In this document: one piece after another, positions 1 to 12,391 of the stretch
Layout: every line of letters starts with the position of its first letter
How positions within the stretch are numbered: position 1 is the first letter of the stretch
Source of the DNA: Epiperipatus broadwayi
Lineage: Eukaryota; Onychophora; Udeonychophora; Euonychophora; Peripatidae
Assembly (NCBI GenBank): GCA_028023455.1
Contig: JAQFVV010006734.1
Coordinates: 312,001-376,000, forward strand
DNA length: 64,000 nucleotides
Direction of reading: 5' to 3'
The notes under the pieces: model-generated
Told to the model about the DNA's origin: nothing
What the model saw: only the letters and a program-made list of their open reading frames with translations
Database searches by the model: none
Translations under genes and position numbers: made by a program

Positions 1-2190
1 AAAATGTATTTTTTTTTTTTTTTTACAATATATTTAATGCATACTTTAAATGTTTACATTATAAAATCTGATTTTTTTTTTAATAATATGATGTTTGCTT
101 TTACAGCACTGTTTTTGACTAAAATTTATATCTATATGTATGTAGTTTTAATAAAAAGATTTATTAAAAGTAAATGGGTAATAAATAATTTCAAGTTTAC
201 AAGTATGCTTAACATAAAAATGCAGTTTGAAAACTGACTGATTATGTAGCATAATATAAAGCGCCACTAAATTAAATTAGAGAGCATAATAAGTTCCCTA
301 AATGATTGAATTATTTTATTGATTAATAAGTTTAAGTATATAAAGATAAAGAACTGTGGCATCGATTTAAAAAAAAACTTTAAATATTTTCTACTGTAAT
401 ATACTGATTATCTTCATAAAAAATATAACCATAAAAAATAGATTCAGAAATACTATAAATATAGTATTGCATAAATGATTTCTGTCATTTCTATTTCACT
501 AGATTTAATTATGTTACTTTTGTCTTTTCACCCCTTTTTTCCTTCTTTAATTTAACTTTCATGTTTCCTATTACTTTATCTTCTCTTTTTCATGTTAAAC
601 TTTAATTCATATGTCAATAACTCATCATCTTATCAATCTTTTATATCCATTTGTATATTGTCTAAATTTCTTTAATTAAGATAACCTAATTCCAACTTTG
701 TTTTTTTAAAAGCATATATTTCAAAATTATAAAATTTATATTTTCCATTTCACACAATTATATATTCTATTCTCTGTCAGTCTACTTACTATTCTTTATT
801 TTGTTTTTAAAGATTGTAGTATTATTAAGCTATCATCACCATCATACATATCTTCAGCTCATAGTGTTTTTATAATAAACACTATATATTCTATTTTCCT
901 TTTATTCACCATTATTATATTTATTTAATTCTAATCTCAGTAATTGTCTTCAGAATTTTCTTTTTTATTTCACCTTCTGAGCATATATGTTTAAAGAGTC
1001 ACTACAGAATAACTTAGCAAACTTTATAATAAATTTTTAATACACATTATCTCTTCCTTTCAAAGTTCTCCAATTAGATTTTTTTCACAAATCTATTTGC
1101 TCAACTTTCATATAGGCACTATCAATCCCATTGAATGGACTGTTGCTGCTTATATATTTCCCAATTTTCTTTTGAGTCTCATCCATAAGAGTTATTATTT
1201 TCCCAAACGTATCACTTCATTTCTATATATATTATACATAAAACATCATATTTTCTTATAAAATTTCATGGCGTGACTTGTAAGCAAACAATATATCCTT
1301 AATTGTAAATATTTTTAGTTTCTCCTCTCAACCTCTGTATAAGTTTATCTGCACAGCTATATTCAACCTCTGTATAAGTTTATCTGTACAGTTATATTCA
1401 AACTATTTCTCATTTACCTGTCATTAATAATTTATCAATAATATTTTTGATATATCATTATTAAATCTTTTAAAGTCATTGCTAATTATTTACAATTACA
1501 TATGAAAGAACTTATTTCCCATCTGCAAAAAATTGGAAATTTTTTCCCATGAGAATTTTTATGCTTCATCAATTAATTATGATTCACTCTTCAAATCTTA
1601 AATATATAAAGAAGGAAATTAAGAACTTCATTTGTCCCACACTTTTTCATTTTTGATGACTAATCAGAAAATCCTATCCATTACCCTTTTCTTTTTTTGA
1701 GATTCATCCACAACTTCTCTCTTATCATCTAAGCAAATATAGATTACCCTTTTAAAACTTGTGCTTTCCTCCTATACAACATCCATTGCTTTTCATTCAA
1801 TACACAACTCTACTTTTTTAAAAACTTATGAAATTAATTTATTAACCTGATACAAATGTCATGGCTTTATAATTTTAAATTTAAAAAGCAATCTTATTCT
1901 CATAAGTTTTCAATTTTCAGATATATTCTGCTAATATCAAAAACATACCTCAACAAAGAGATTTGTATTTTACATTTGACACCATCCTTTATACCATTTT
2001 CACAATTATACCATCTATCCCTCTCAATTTTTTATTAATTTCTCTTTCATTTATAACTTGGCATTACTGTACTTGTATTGAATGAAATTATTTTATTTAT
2101 TGTTTTATTCCCAATATTTTAATTTTTTTATTCTTTCAAAATCTTAAACGGATCATCTAAAACTCTCATTACTATTTATAACAATTTAAA
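1..2190. other. AT-rich spacer, no supportable gene
   Basis: No open frame here looks like a protein. From about 480 to 2160 the plus strand is rich in T, C and A but poor in G, unlike the spacer further on. A similar skew is seen at 57-59.7 kb, where a LINE is read on the minus strand, so this could be a badly decayed antisense LINE, but I could not align any protein motif. It contains one short tandem duplication, listed separately. Confidence 0.6.
1329..1398. repeat. two-copy 35-bp tandem repeat
   Basis: Two adjacent 35-bp units begin CAACCTCTGTATAAGTTTAT and differ at only a few positions. The second copy starts at 1364. This is a simple local duplication with no sign of function. Confidence 0.85.
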
Positions 2191-3805
2191 GGTACTGTTC
2201 TATTAGCTGGTGACAGCTGCTTGATGGCATTATTTATATGCAAAAACACGTAAATAGGTCGTTTACGCGGCCGCTGCCACACAAAACTCAACCAAATATA
2301 TACAACTTTCTTTTTTCTGTTGTAACAGTGGCTTGCGCAGTTTGTGCGAGTGCACACAATCCTATCTTTTACCAATGTTAACACTTCGCTACCGTACCAT
2401 TTCAGGGTGGGTGGATTTAAAGTTTGCAGAACTCTTGCAATCTGCATTCAGAAGTAATTACAATACAACTTAACTAACCTACTATTAAAAAATAATAATT
2501 ATAAGCTCATTATCCCGCTTTCCAACACAACATAATGTGTAAATAATTAGAAAAGGTTACGGGAAACCACAATTTTATTGTTTTCCCGAAAAAAGTCACG
2601 GTTCGCGAGAACACCTATGAGAATTAAAATGTTGAACTGTAAAATTTTCTCCTAGTTATATAGAAATAATAAGAAACTTAAAAACGAATACATTTTTTAT
2701 TAATCTTCCCCAAAAAAAAAATTGAGTTGGAAATTATTAATTGTTATTAATAGTTGTGCCATTAATATGCATACCTTAATCACATAATTCTTTCAAATAT
2801 AGCTATTGTAAACAATAAATAAAGATTTTTTTTTTTTTTTCAAAAATGACAACAAAAAGAGTAAAATACAGTTCAGTAATTAAAGCATTATCATTTATCA
2901 TTTCTTCCACCACAATGTAGTTAGTTATCTCTCAAGCAATGATAGTAGACTTTTTGAAGTTTGTGGGGAGGAGGGATTTTGCCAGCGCTGATGTACACAA
3001 GTACCATTAATTCTACTCTAATAGAATATTTGCAATAACGTATGTCAATTTATAAGTTTTAATTATTGCGGATGTGAAAAGGCATACTACCTGCCCTACT
3101 TTGCAGGTCTAAGATGAAATTTATAGGCACTTGTAATTAAAGGTTTAAATTTTGTAGCATAAAATTGTTATCGAATAAATTACAGTCATTAATCAAGGAA
3201 ATCAATGAATTATGTTAACCCATAGGATAAAATGTCTGACTGTAAAATTTTCATAGTTCTATTCAGAGACCCAAAGAAATTGTCAAAAGAATACATTTAT
3301 TAATCTTAAAAAAAACAACAACCAATCGAGTTGGAAATTATTAATCGTTATTAATAGGTGTGCCATTAATATCCATACATATCCTCTTTTCAAAGATAAT
3401 TATTGTAATAAATAATTTTCCTTTTCAAAAATTACAAAAAAAAAAATGAAAATACAATTCATTAATTAAAGCATTATCATTTTTTCCACCACGATGTAGT
3501 TAGTTATCTCTCAAGCAATGCTAATAGACTGTAAAGTTTGCGGAGAGGGGGGATGATTGTTTTGCCAGTGCTGGGGGCATACTCAAGGAATTATACTATA
3601 ATAAAATATTTGTAGTAACATATGTTAACGTAAAATTGTTATAAATTGCAGTAATTTGTTATTAAGGAAATAAATGAATTACATTAACCCGTATAATTAT
3701 TATTATTTCACAAATAATGAGGTGGCCCCGGTAATGTTATATTTCTGTGTTTTTGCATAGCAACAACGCCATTAAACGGCTAACACCGGCTAATAGAACG
3801 GTACC
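2191..3805. mobile_element. DNA transposon-like element with about 60-bp terminal inverted repeats
   Basis: The left end (2191-2252) starts GGTACTGTTCTATTAGCTGG. The right end (3747-3805) is its imperfect reverse complement, ending TAATAGAACGGTACC. Both ends contain a GTGTTTTTGCAT block at their inner edge when read on the same strand. The left flank reads CAATTTAAA and the right flank CCAATTAC, so a short CAATT-containing target duplication is possible but not exact. There is no transposase. The open frames across the two ends read related peptides only because the ends are inverted copies. Best seen as a non-autonomous element. The transposon superfamily is not assigned. Confidence 0.7.
2627..3693. 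repeat. internal tandem duplication of the TIR element
   Basis: Unit 1 (2627-3228, about 600 bp) and unit 2 (3229-3693, shortened by internal deletion) share long blocks, for example GAGTTGGAAATTATTAAT, TGTGCCATTAATAT and TGTAGTTAGTTATCTCTCAA. Both lie between the inverted ends, so the duplication happened inside the element or was part of it before it inserted. Confidence 0.8.
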
Positions 3806-5396
3806 CAATTACATTTTTTATTATTGTTTTTTATTTTTATATGCCTTCAATTTTTTTTATATTTTTAAATATTTTGATTTTCTGTTATTATTGCCAGACT
3901 CTTTGTTATGTACACAATCTATTTTTGTTTTGTATTTAGTCATCTTCCTCCTTTTTAACTATTAATGTTTTCTCTTTAATCTTTATTATTGCCAGTATAA
4001 GCTTACCTATCCCTTTCTTATTCCTCTATTAACTATTATATATATATATAGTTTTAGAATGAACTTTATTTAAGGAAATATATATCTACAGATATTTCAG
4101 TTTAAAGGAAAATATATATATACACAGATATTTCTGTTTAAAGAAAAAAAAAATACAAAACTAATCAAAGAATACTATAATAAGTATGTTCAATAGCATT
4201 CAGTGAATTATACTATTACTAAAAACATTTACAATAAAATAGGACACAGAAAATACATCTCACTAGAGATTAGAGCACTGATGGACAAGTGGCAGTGAAA
4301 ATGTCTAATGGGATGATTTTTTTATCTCTCTGTTTTATTATCCCTAATTTGTTTTTAAAAGTATTAAAATTTCTTGCATTACTATTGTAAAGGTAAGTGC
4401 ACCTTGTACACCATAATGCATATAGTATAAATGCTGCACTTCTTATTTCTGTGAAGCAGGGATTTGGAAAAGGCTATAATTGAATTTATATTGGCATTCT
4501 TTTTCTAATAAATTTTTGTAATATAAAATTGAGTATATAGTAGGCTACTACATTAAAAAAATTATGTTTTTGGTTCTAATTTTTGGCTCACGTAGAGTGT
4601 CAATGTTAAGTATGTTTCTCTTATATCTCATGAAATATAATGTTGGTAACCATATATTTATTTTTGAGTAAAAAATCAAAAAATTTGGGCTCGAGGGTCC
4701 AATATTTAAATCTATGTATTAGCTGCTTATTATTATTACCTAGCATTGGGAAGTCTAAGTTATAATTTGTGCTTGTGTGTAGAATTACATATGTATTCCA
4801 GTAGTGCCATTTGTCTTGTGACGAAGTTATATTAGGGTTAGATATTGATTTAATAGATTCTAAGATTGTATGCAGATATTTTACTTATGGAGGAGTTTAA
4901 GAGTGACTTCTAAATATGGGTTTAATTAACTCTTTGTCCACAACACCCCTAAAAGTCCCTGTTTAGAAGTTTATAGAGTTTCAACTGAATTTGTGTGGAA
5001 TTGGTAAATCGTACACGTATGGATCTTAGACCATTCATTCCGCCATTTTGTTACAATTAAAAAGATGTATTTTTTTGCTAGGATGAAATTTAAATTTTTT
5101 ATGATTTTTTTTTCTCATTTTTTTAGATTTAATAACTAAAGCTTTTTGATGGTTGGATTGCATTCTATTACAGCTTGATATGAATATGCAATTGCTGATG
5201 GAGAATTGTAAGCCTTCTTTTTCTAGAAGCTCTTTTTCATGACAGTTCAGATTTGGAAGCTGCAATGTCAAAAAAAAAAAAAAAAGCAATTGGAGACATT
5301 TTTTATGTGCAAGGATAACAATGGAAATCACATCTAATGTCTTCATGATTGGATTCAAATTTGAAACGGATGATAATATTTCCAGGAATCAGTGAG
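3806..5396. other. AT-rich spacer
   Basis: No gene is supported. An open frame at 5035-5358 (minus) is low-complexity and lysine/phenylalanine-rich, as expected by chance from A and T runs. A short tandem repeat at 4072-4140 is listed separately. Confidence 0.6.
4072..4140. repeat. two-copy 33-36-bp tandem repeat
   Basis: Two adjacent copies share the core AAGGAAA-TATATAT-CACAGATATTTC-GTTTA. They lie just downstream of a TA-dinucleotide run. Confidence 0.75.
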
Positions 5397-5748
5397 ATTC
5401 AATTAGCTTTATTATAACTTATATTTTTTATATAATTAAATATATGTAGAAAACAATAAATATGCTATAGAATTTACAATTTCAATGATATAAAAACATA
5501 CACATCCAGACTCGGTCATATACCTAAATATTGGGCAATAGGCAAGATATATTATGATTTTATTTGAGTATTCAATTAGTTTTATTACTTATTTTTTTAT
5601 ATAATTAAATATGTGTAGAAAACAATAAATATGCTTTAGAATTTTAGGCAATTTACATTTCAATGATATAAAAACATATACATTCAGACTCATTCATATA
5701 CCTACATATTTAGTACAATAGGCAAGATATATTATGATTCTATTTATA
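5397..5748. repeat. two-copy tandem repeat of about 175 bp
   Basis: Unit 1 spans 5397-5569 and unit 2 5570-5748. Both start ATTCAATTAG, run through AGAAAACAATAAATATGCT and TCAATGATATAAAAACATA, and end GGCAAGATATATTATGATT. The copies differ by scattered substitutions and small indels. No protein is encoded. Confidence 0.85.
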
Positions 5749-7105
5749 TGATTGTTTATATGCTCATTTGATTATATTGCATGATTACAGTAGTGCTGTA
5801 TTCATTTGTTACAGTTTTGTAATAATCTCTTGAGCACAGACTTTCAAGCACCCTGTCATCCACTCCCATACATTATAATCAGTGCTCATAATAAAAAAAT
5901 TTATTTTGTTGTTTATTATATTTTTTTCATAAATTACAATTTACTAAAGTTCTTTTTGCATAATATCTCATGCACTGTTCTTGCTGTTATTTTTTTTTGC
6001 CTTCACTAAAACCAAACATTCCTAGCAGATCTCCTGAATGGAAGGACTAGAAAATACCCTGCATGGAAGGACAAGATCTGAGTCTGCTAGTAAAAATGAA
6101 AGTCACCAATCGTCTCCTTTTTCCCACATTTTATCATGAAAATCTGTCTCGGGTAGGTCATATTATATATCAGTTTTTTCAGCACTTTATGACAAATGTG
6201 ATGAAGGTGTCTATGAAAATGTCATTTTAACATATAACTTTCAAAATTTAGAATTTGTGAACCAATTTAAAAATCACATTTTTAAAAGTATTAAAAATCT
6301 TTTTTTTTTTTCTTAATTTTTTTTTTTTATCAGCTTTATTACATTCTTTCATATTTGCTCTTTCTAACAATGTATATATTTTTATATTTATTGTAATAAA
6401 ATAAAAGATATGTTGTTGTAATTTTTTTTTTAAATTAAAGATAGTGTCTTGAACTTTAAGAAATATTCTTGTCATGAATGATATAAGATTTAAGTTTTTT
6501 GTATTGTAAATAAGTGAATAGAATATATCTTAATCCATTTAGGTTGCTATGATACTGCATTTGCCTGAGTGAGATGGCCATTATTTTTCTTCCCTATAAA
6601 AGATTTCTAACAGTGAATAAATGTTTGATGTAAAGGATTTTGTGAAGACTATAATCGGTGTATAATAAGTAATTTTTGTAATAATCAGCATGTTTGTAAG
6701 TGATACTTTCGAATATAGAGAAAAATATGCTTTTGAGAGCATATTATAATTGACCTATTTTTTGTTAGCCAATAATATTCTACACAAATTCTAAAAAATA
6801 TCTTCCTTTTTTTTTGTATTATTTATTTTCCACATTTCAAAATAAATCCACTTCATGTCATTTGAAAGACACTTCCAATAATTTCTAGTTTAATAAAGTT
6901 ATGATGACAAAATCTATTTTTTCTCTTCTTCTGTATCTCCCTTTTTTTTTTTTTTTAACTTTATGCATCTTAACCATTTGAAAACTTTTTTTATGGGGAG
7001 AAAAAAGTATTGTAGTTGACATTTTAGCCCAATTTAGTGAAAAGAAAAAAAAAGATTATTTGTAAATAGAAAAACATCATAGAGTACTATGATGGCTTTT
7101 AGAAG
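5749..7105. other. AT-rich spacer
   Basis: Many T runs and no supportable gene. The frame at 6248-6475 (minus) is mostly lysine, phenylalanine and isoleucine from homopolymer runs. Near 6020-6080 a short GAATGGAAGGACTAG / GCATGGAAGGACAAG pair suggests a small local duplication. Confidence 0.55.
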
Positions 7106-7308
7106 GTGAATATGAATTTAATATTTGAAATGCCCCATAACTATATTATTCCAAACACCCCCCCCCCTTTAAATAAAAAAAGCTCAAATTTTAGCACTAC
7201 CCTGAAATTCTAGTGTAGTGCTAAAATTTGAGCTTTCTTTATTTAAAGGAGGAGTATGGTTGGAATAATATAGCTATGGGACATTTCAAATATTTTATAT
7301 TGAATTCA
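7106..7308. repeat. 200-bp near-perfect palindrome (foldback or MITE)
   Basis: The left arm ends CTCAAATTTTAGCACTAC and the right arm restarts GTAGTGCTAAAATTTGAG after a loop of about 12 bases. Outward, both arms keep a TTTAAATAAA block, a TATATTATTCCAA block and an ATATTTGAAATG block in inverted order. The left arm carries a run of C where the right arm has GGAGGAG. The whole could fold into one long hairpin. No coding potential. Confidence 0.85.
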
Positions 7309-8489
7309 GCTAGCGTTATGCATTGTTTTTCTCTCATGTGTATATATATACATACAAACAAAATCTTTAATATATTTGAAATAATTTTGTTTATTGGCTC
7401 TCATATACATCCGTTATATTCTAACTTTTAATTCCACTTAATCGCCCCCCCCCCGGCATCCTTATTGCATTACTTCTTTCTATATTATACAAAATTTCTT
7501 CCAACAATAATGAAGTAAATTATTCTTAAACATTCCCATATTTTATTGGTTTCATTATCTTTTTCATTTTTTTTTAACCATCACTAGCCAATTTATATCA
7601 TATATATTCAGAACAATTGTACAAACCAATAAAATATCAAATGATTATAACATAACTCCAACTTACATATTGCTTTTATAGAAACTTCTTTTTTTTCACT
7701 ACCTCCATGTTAACTACTGTAAAAGAAAAATATAGCTGGAGTCATGTGATATTTGATTGGTTTACATCAAATACTGACCACAGGATAGAGATGAAACAAC
7801 TGGTTTTAGATCTATGTGACTATACAAGGAAGATGGTTAATATTGAATGTATTTATATGTTTTTCAGTTTTTGGCTGGTAGCTTGATAATATATCAGAGA
7901 GGTGAATGATGGTTGCTAGAGTGAGGTGCATTGATCCTAAAAATCTAGGGGTACTGTTCCAAGATTCAAAAACTATTCGATGATGAAAACTGTAAGCTTG
8001 AAACTAGTATGGTTATATTGATTAGGACAACAGAGGATAGAAATTTATTAAGCACTGTTATCTAATATGTAGTAGTTGCTAAATGTTACAGGAAATGGCA
8101 TAAAGGTGTTGAAAGAAAAATGCATGTTATAAAACTATTTGTACAACCACCACCAAACTTCCTCATTATAAAACTCTTGCCTTTCATTTTGTTTCTTATT
8201 TATCAACTACACATTTCTTCATTCCTCATGACCTACCATTAACTTTATTTTCATATATAACAATGTATGTTCAACTTATTATTACTTATTCAATTGTTAA
8301 TCATGATATTCAACAATTCTCATTACTGGACATATTTTTTTAAAATAACTTTGCTTAACTTCTTTATTTTTTTATCTTTATGTTTTATTATTTTTCTCTC
8401 TCTTATTATTATATCCATTATTACTCCCACTTTCAATTTTACCTTGACCAATTTTATTATAATATATATTTAACCACTCTACCATTCAA
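7309..8489. other. spacer with a piece of an interspersed repeat
   Basis: No gene. About 7790-8050 resembles repeat pieces at 41.2, 41.5 and 43.05 kb: shared order of a TCTATRTGRCTATACAA block, a GGATCCAAG-like block and an ACTGTAAGCTTGAAACTAGT-like block. The repeat is unnamed and its ends are unclear. Confidence 0.45.
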
Positions 8490-8775
8490 ATTCTGGGAAA
8501 ATAAATATAAACAAAGTGAGGATACAGAAAGTGAGTTCTTGGTTTTTTTGCTAGGTTGGAAAAAAAATAAGGAGGATTTAGATATAATGGTCATAAAGTG
8601 GACAAAGATAATGTTGTGGAAATGGAATAGAGCAGGATAGAGAAGAATATGGGAATCACAAGAGCGGGGAATAGAAAGTGAACGTAAAGTGGTTAACAGG
8701 TTTCTCTGGGCATAGTGGCTGAGAGATTTCTGGCTCTGAGAAAGGAGAAGCCATATTGTGTTGCATCATAATAGT
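8490..8775 (+). mobile_element. 5'-truncated LINE tail (CATCA-tailed family)
   Basis: This short piece matches the 3' end of the LINE at 56969-59750, on the opposite strand. The frame beginning near 8491 reads FWENKYKQSEDTESEFLVF and later MLWKWNRAG, against LWEDGHKQSDYTETELLVF and MLWKWDGAE in the longer copy. After the stop it keeps the family 3' UTR (GTTAACAGGTTT, TCTGGGCATA, AAGGAGAAGCCA) and ends near a single GCATCAT, so its CATCA tail is short or decayed. Dead on arrival, as usual for LINE tails made by incomplete reverse transcription. Confidence 0.8.
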
Positions 8776-8984
8776 TATAAGCATATTTCTTATGAAAGCA
8801 AGTTATTACAATAGAAAACTATTTAAATAAATTTTAAGAATTATTTATGCAGAATGTATTACTTATTATATTTTATTATTATAATGTTTTATATACAAAG
8901 ATATATTATTTTGTGCTCAATGTAAAACCCAATAGTAAAATAAACAATAAAAAATAACATAGAAAAGGTAAGATAAACAAACTA

Positions 8985-9120
8985 AATCAAATCAGAATTT
9001 TAAAAAACCATCCAAAATTTCACAGCCAATTGGTTTCACTGCCAAGGCAAACTTCTTAAGTACACTTCAAAAATCTGCCTTGATATAGAAGGTTAATTTT
9101 TTAAATTCTGAATTTGATAT
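8985..9120. repeat. short inverted repeat
   Basis: ATCAAATCAGAATTTTAAAA on the left is matched in inverted order by TTTTTTAAATTCTGAATTTGAT on the right, separated by about 75 bases. It could be a small MITE, but no target duplication is visible. Confidence 0.5.
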
Positions 9121-12100
9121 AATTTGTTGTTTTATTGACTAGTTTAACTTTTAGCTTTTGATATTTTATATTTTTAGAAGTTTTTATTTAAATTTTAAGG
9201 CAATGAAATGCATTTTTTTTGGTAGTTCTTTTGAAGAAATATATTCTCTGATTTAAAAGTTACAAATGAACTAATAGAAAATAAATTAAATTATCAAATA
9301 ATGTAAGCACTGGTTTTAAACTATTTGCTGTATTTGTTTATATAAGACTAATTAATTAAAATAACATTAAACTAGGTTAAATATATTTATCTAATGTGGA
9401 AAGCTGATAACATCACAGGTTTATTCTTCACCAGACATTAAAATTGAGGGAATATATATAACACATAGTGTACTAAATTCTTATTAATCATTATTCTTGG
9501 CAGTCTAATATCTGTGGAACAGTTCACTCCAATTTTGCATTTACTTATGTAATCAATATTAGTACTTGGAAACAATTTGGTGGATCTGTTCATTTCATAA
9601 TAGGCTTTGACAATGCAGACTGCCTTGTCCTTCATACATAAAAATAAATCCAGAATAATGCCCTTTCCAAAGGAAGAGGGCTAAAATATTTAGGGGGAAT
9701 AACACTGCCAGCCCTTGTTCAACCATATAAATTTGAGTGCATAATATTTTTAATTTAAAGTATTCATCTTTATAATTTATCAAATAAATTTGCTTCCAGA
9801 ATTTGTTCACTTTTTGGGATATAATCAAAGTAATATAATTCAAATGATAATTATAATTCGTGTTTTTGTAATATCAGGATAGAGAAATAACTTATTGTGC
9901 TTGCAGTAGATATTAATTCAGTTAATCAAACAGCTGGAATTATTCATGTAATTGGCATATTTTGTGTAGATAATTTTCAACACATTAAAGCTCATTATTT
10001 AAAACTACTCATCATAATAAAAATACATTAAAGGCGTTATCATTAATAAAGGAAGAACAATATGTTACTGTTATTAAATCTATTTTATGGAATAAACAGT
10101 TGTGAATATGTTACTAAGATAATTTGCAAAGAAATAACAAACATTTTATGTTGTCAGATAGAAGATCTTTTTTTTTTTGACAAAATAGATTGACATTGAA
10201 TTAGCAAAAGGTAGGTGTTATTTATAAGTTTATTTAAATAATATTTTAGAAATTTGCTTATAAATTGTCTTAGTAATATATTCAGACTTATTTGGTTTTT
10301 TTTTTTAAAAATAGACTTATATTCTTAGCATTACATATTTGATAAGCTGTAAAATTATGTGCTTAGATTAGTATTATATACATTTACAATATATTGATTA
10401 TGCCTAAAAAATATCCAGTTTATGTAAGTATTAATTCTTTGTCTATCCATGTATGAAGGCAATGACAATAACATTACTATGCTATTAAAAATATCATCTC
10501 TAAATTCATATACATATTTATTTTCAAATATAGAATTTTATTTTGGTAATATGTTGAAATATTTTTTTAAATATAATTTTCAATTAAATGATTAGTCATT
10601 CTAAGATTTATTTGGTATTTGAGCATCAAGAATGGCAAATTAAATTTCAATTCAGGAACCTTTAATTCTAAAGACGGTTATCATAACTCTGTGTTAAACT
10701 ACACAGGATTTAAGAAAATGAATAAAAGATTTTTAAAAACCTGCAATGAATTACTGTAATAAAAAAATTGGGCATTCAAGTCCAGGCTGATGAGTCTTGA
10801 AATTTTTTTTAGATCACAAACAGACTTTTTAAATACAAGACTAATTAATCAAATTATGCATCCAATATTGATGATAAGTCGGTATTTAGTTATTATTTTC
10901 TAGAGAATAAAAATCCCAGATTGTTGTGGATTGGTCAGATTAGTGTCGATATATTGATTAAAAAAAAGAAAAAATACGATAACATTCTATTATGAATAAG
11001 TTCTCTATTTGTTTATTGTGGCCATAATTTACCCATTTTTGGTAATTCCAACTTTTCACACATGATGAACAAGTAAGTTTATGTTACAATTTATTTATTT
11101 ATTTTAAATAAAAATTACCATACACAAAATGTTCCATATTCATTTTAACATTTAAAACAAATGGATTCCAATTCTACTTTTCTACAATTATTAAAAATCA
11201 GGGTATGCATTTGATTTATTTTTTAACTAAACAAATTATGAAATTAATGTAATATTGTTTTTTTTTTTTTGTTTTAAAAAATAATGTATCTAAACCATTT
11301 TTTCTAAATAATGCTTTTGTTTTTGAAATCTATTTCTATTGTTTATTACAACTACTATGCCATATACAAGGTACATATAATTTTTATTTATAATTTTTTT
11401 TAAAAAAAGTGTAAATAATTTTATATTCATTTTAACTTGAATGCCTCTTTTTACTTTTCTATTAGAGCAAGCCACTATTTATTCATATCTTATGACAAGT
11501 AACAAAAATCAAAGTTATATGAGTTTTTCATTTATACTATATGCATGAACTCAAATTTTAATAATAGAATATTTTAAAATCCCTTTCCTCCATTAAATCC
11601 ATATCAGTGTATCTAAGTTTTTCAGTTATTGTGTATAACTTTTGATTATTTGATGTAAATCTAATCTCAATTCAGTATAGAATAATGAACAGGAAAGTGC
11701 ATCAAAATTGTATAATAATAAATAATAGCATATATTTAATTATTTTTATAACTATAATAACTTAACAAATGACTTCTATGAAAAATATAGTTTTGATTAT
11801 TTATCTGGTTTTAATGACTATGTATTGAGTAGATTTAATAGTGTCACTTAGCTTCAGAATTAAGCAGGCATTTTTATCAAGAGGCACGGTGCTTTCAAAG
11901 AAAGTTTCAAATAATCTAGTCTTAATTATATTTAACATTTTAATCTTGAAAAAAATCATCTTCTAAAATTTAGTCTTCATATGGAATGAAAGTTGAAATT
12001 TGTGCTGGAATAGAAGACCTGTGTTTAATCAATTTCTTATAAAAGCAATCTGCCCAATAAATAGTTTCTCTTGAGAGTATTATTTATGTAGAGACTATCT

Positions 12101-12369
12101 CTTGTTTAGAAGCTGCCTATGAGACTAATAAAATGGATGATGTAGTGGTTTTTCATTATAATCTTACCACAGGAGTTAATTGATTAATTTGACTTACCTC
12201 TCATATGTAGTGGATATAATCCAAAATGGTTAAAGCAGTAATTCTGATTTTTTTATATAGTCATTTTTTTTTTTTTACATAAAACATGAAATGCACACAG
12301 TTAACATTATTTAAAAAGTCACTTTCACTATTATGCACATATTTAGCAATACATGTATTCATAAGTAGC

Positions 12370-12391
12370 ATATATATATATATATATATAA
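12370..12391. repeat. (TA)n microsatellite
   Basis: About eleven uninterrupted TA units. Similar but shorter TA runs occur at about 4038 and 26730. Confidence 0.9.

Noticed and set aside
2172-2447. 91-codon minus-strand frame as a gene
   Set aside because: It runs across the left inverted end of the TIR element. Its end resembles the frame at 3747-3965 only because the ends are inverted copies.
9438-9843. Two minus-strand frames of 65 and 82 codons as a small gene
   Set aside because: They overlap in different frames, show no motif or splice logic, and have the composition of spacer.
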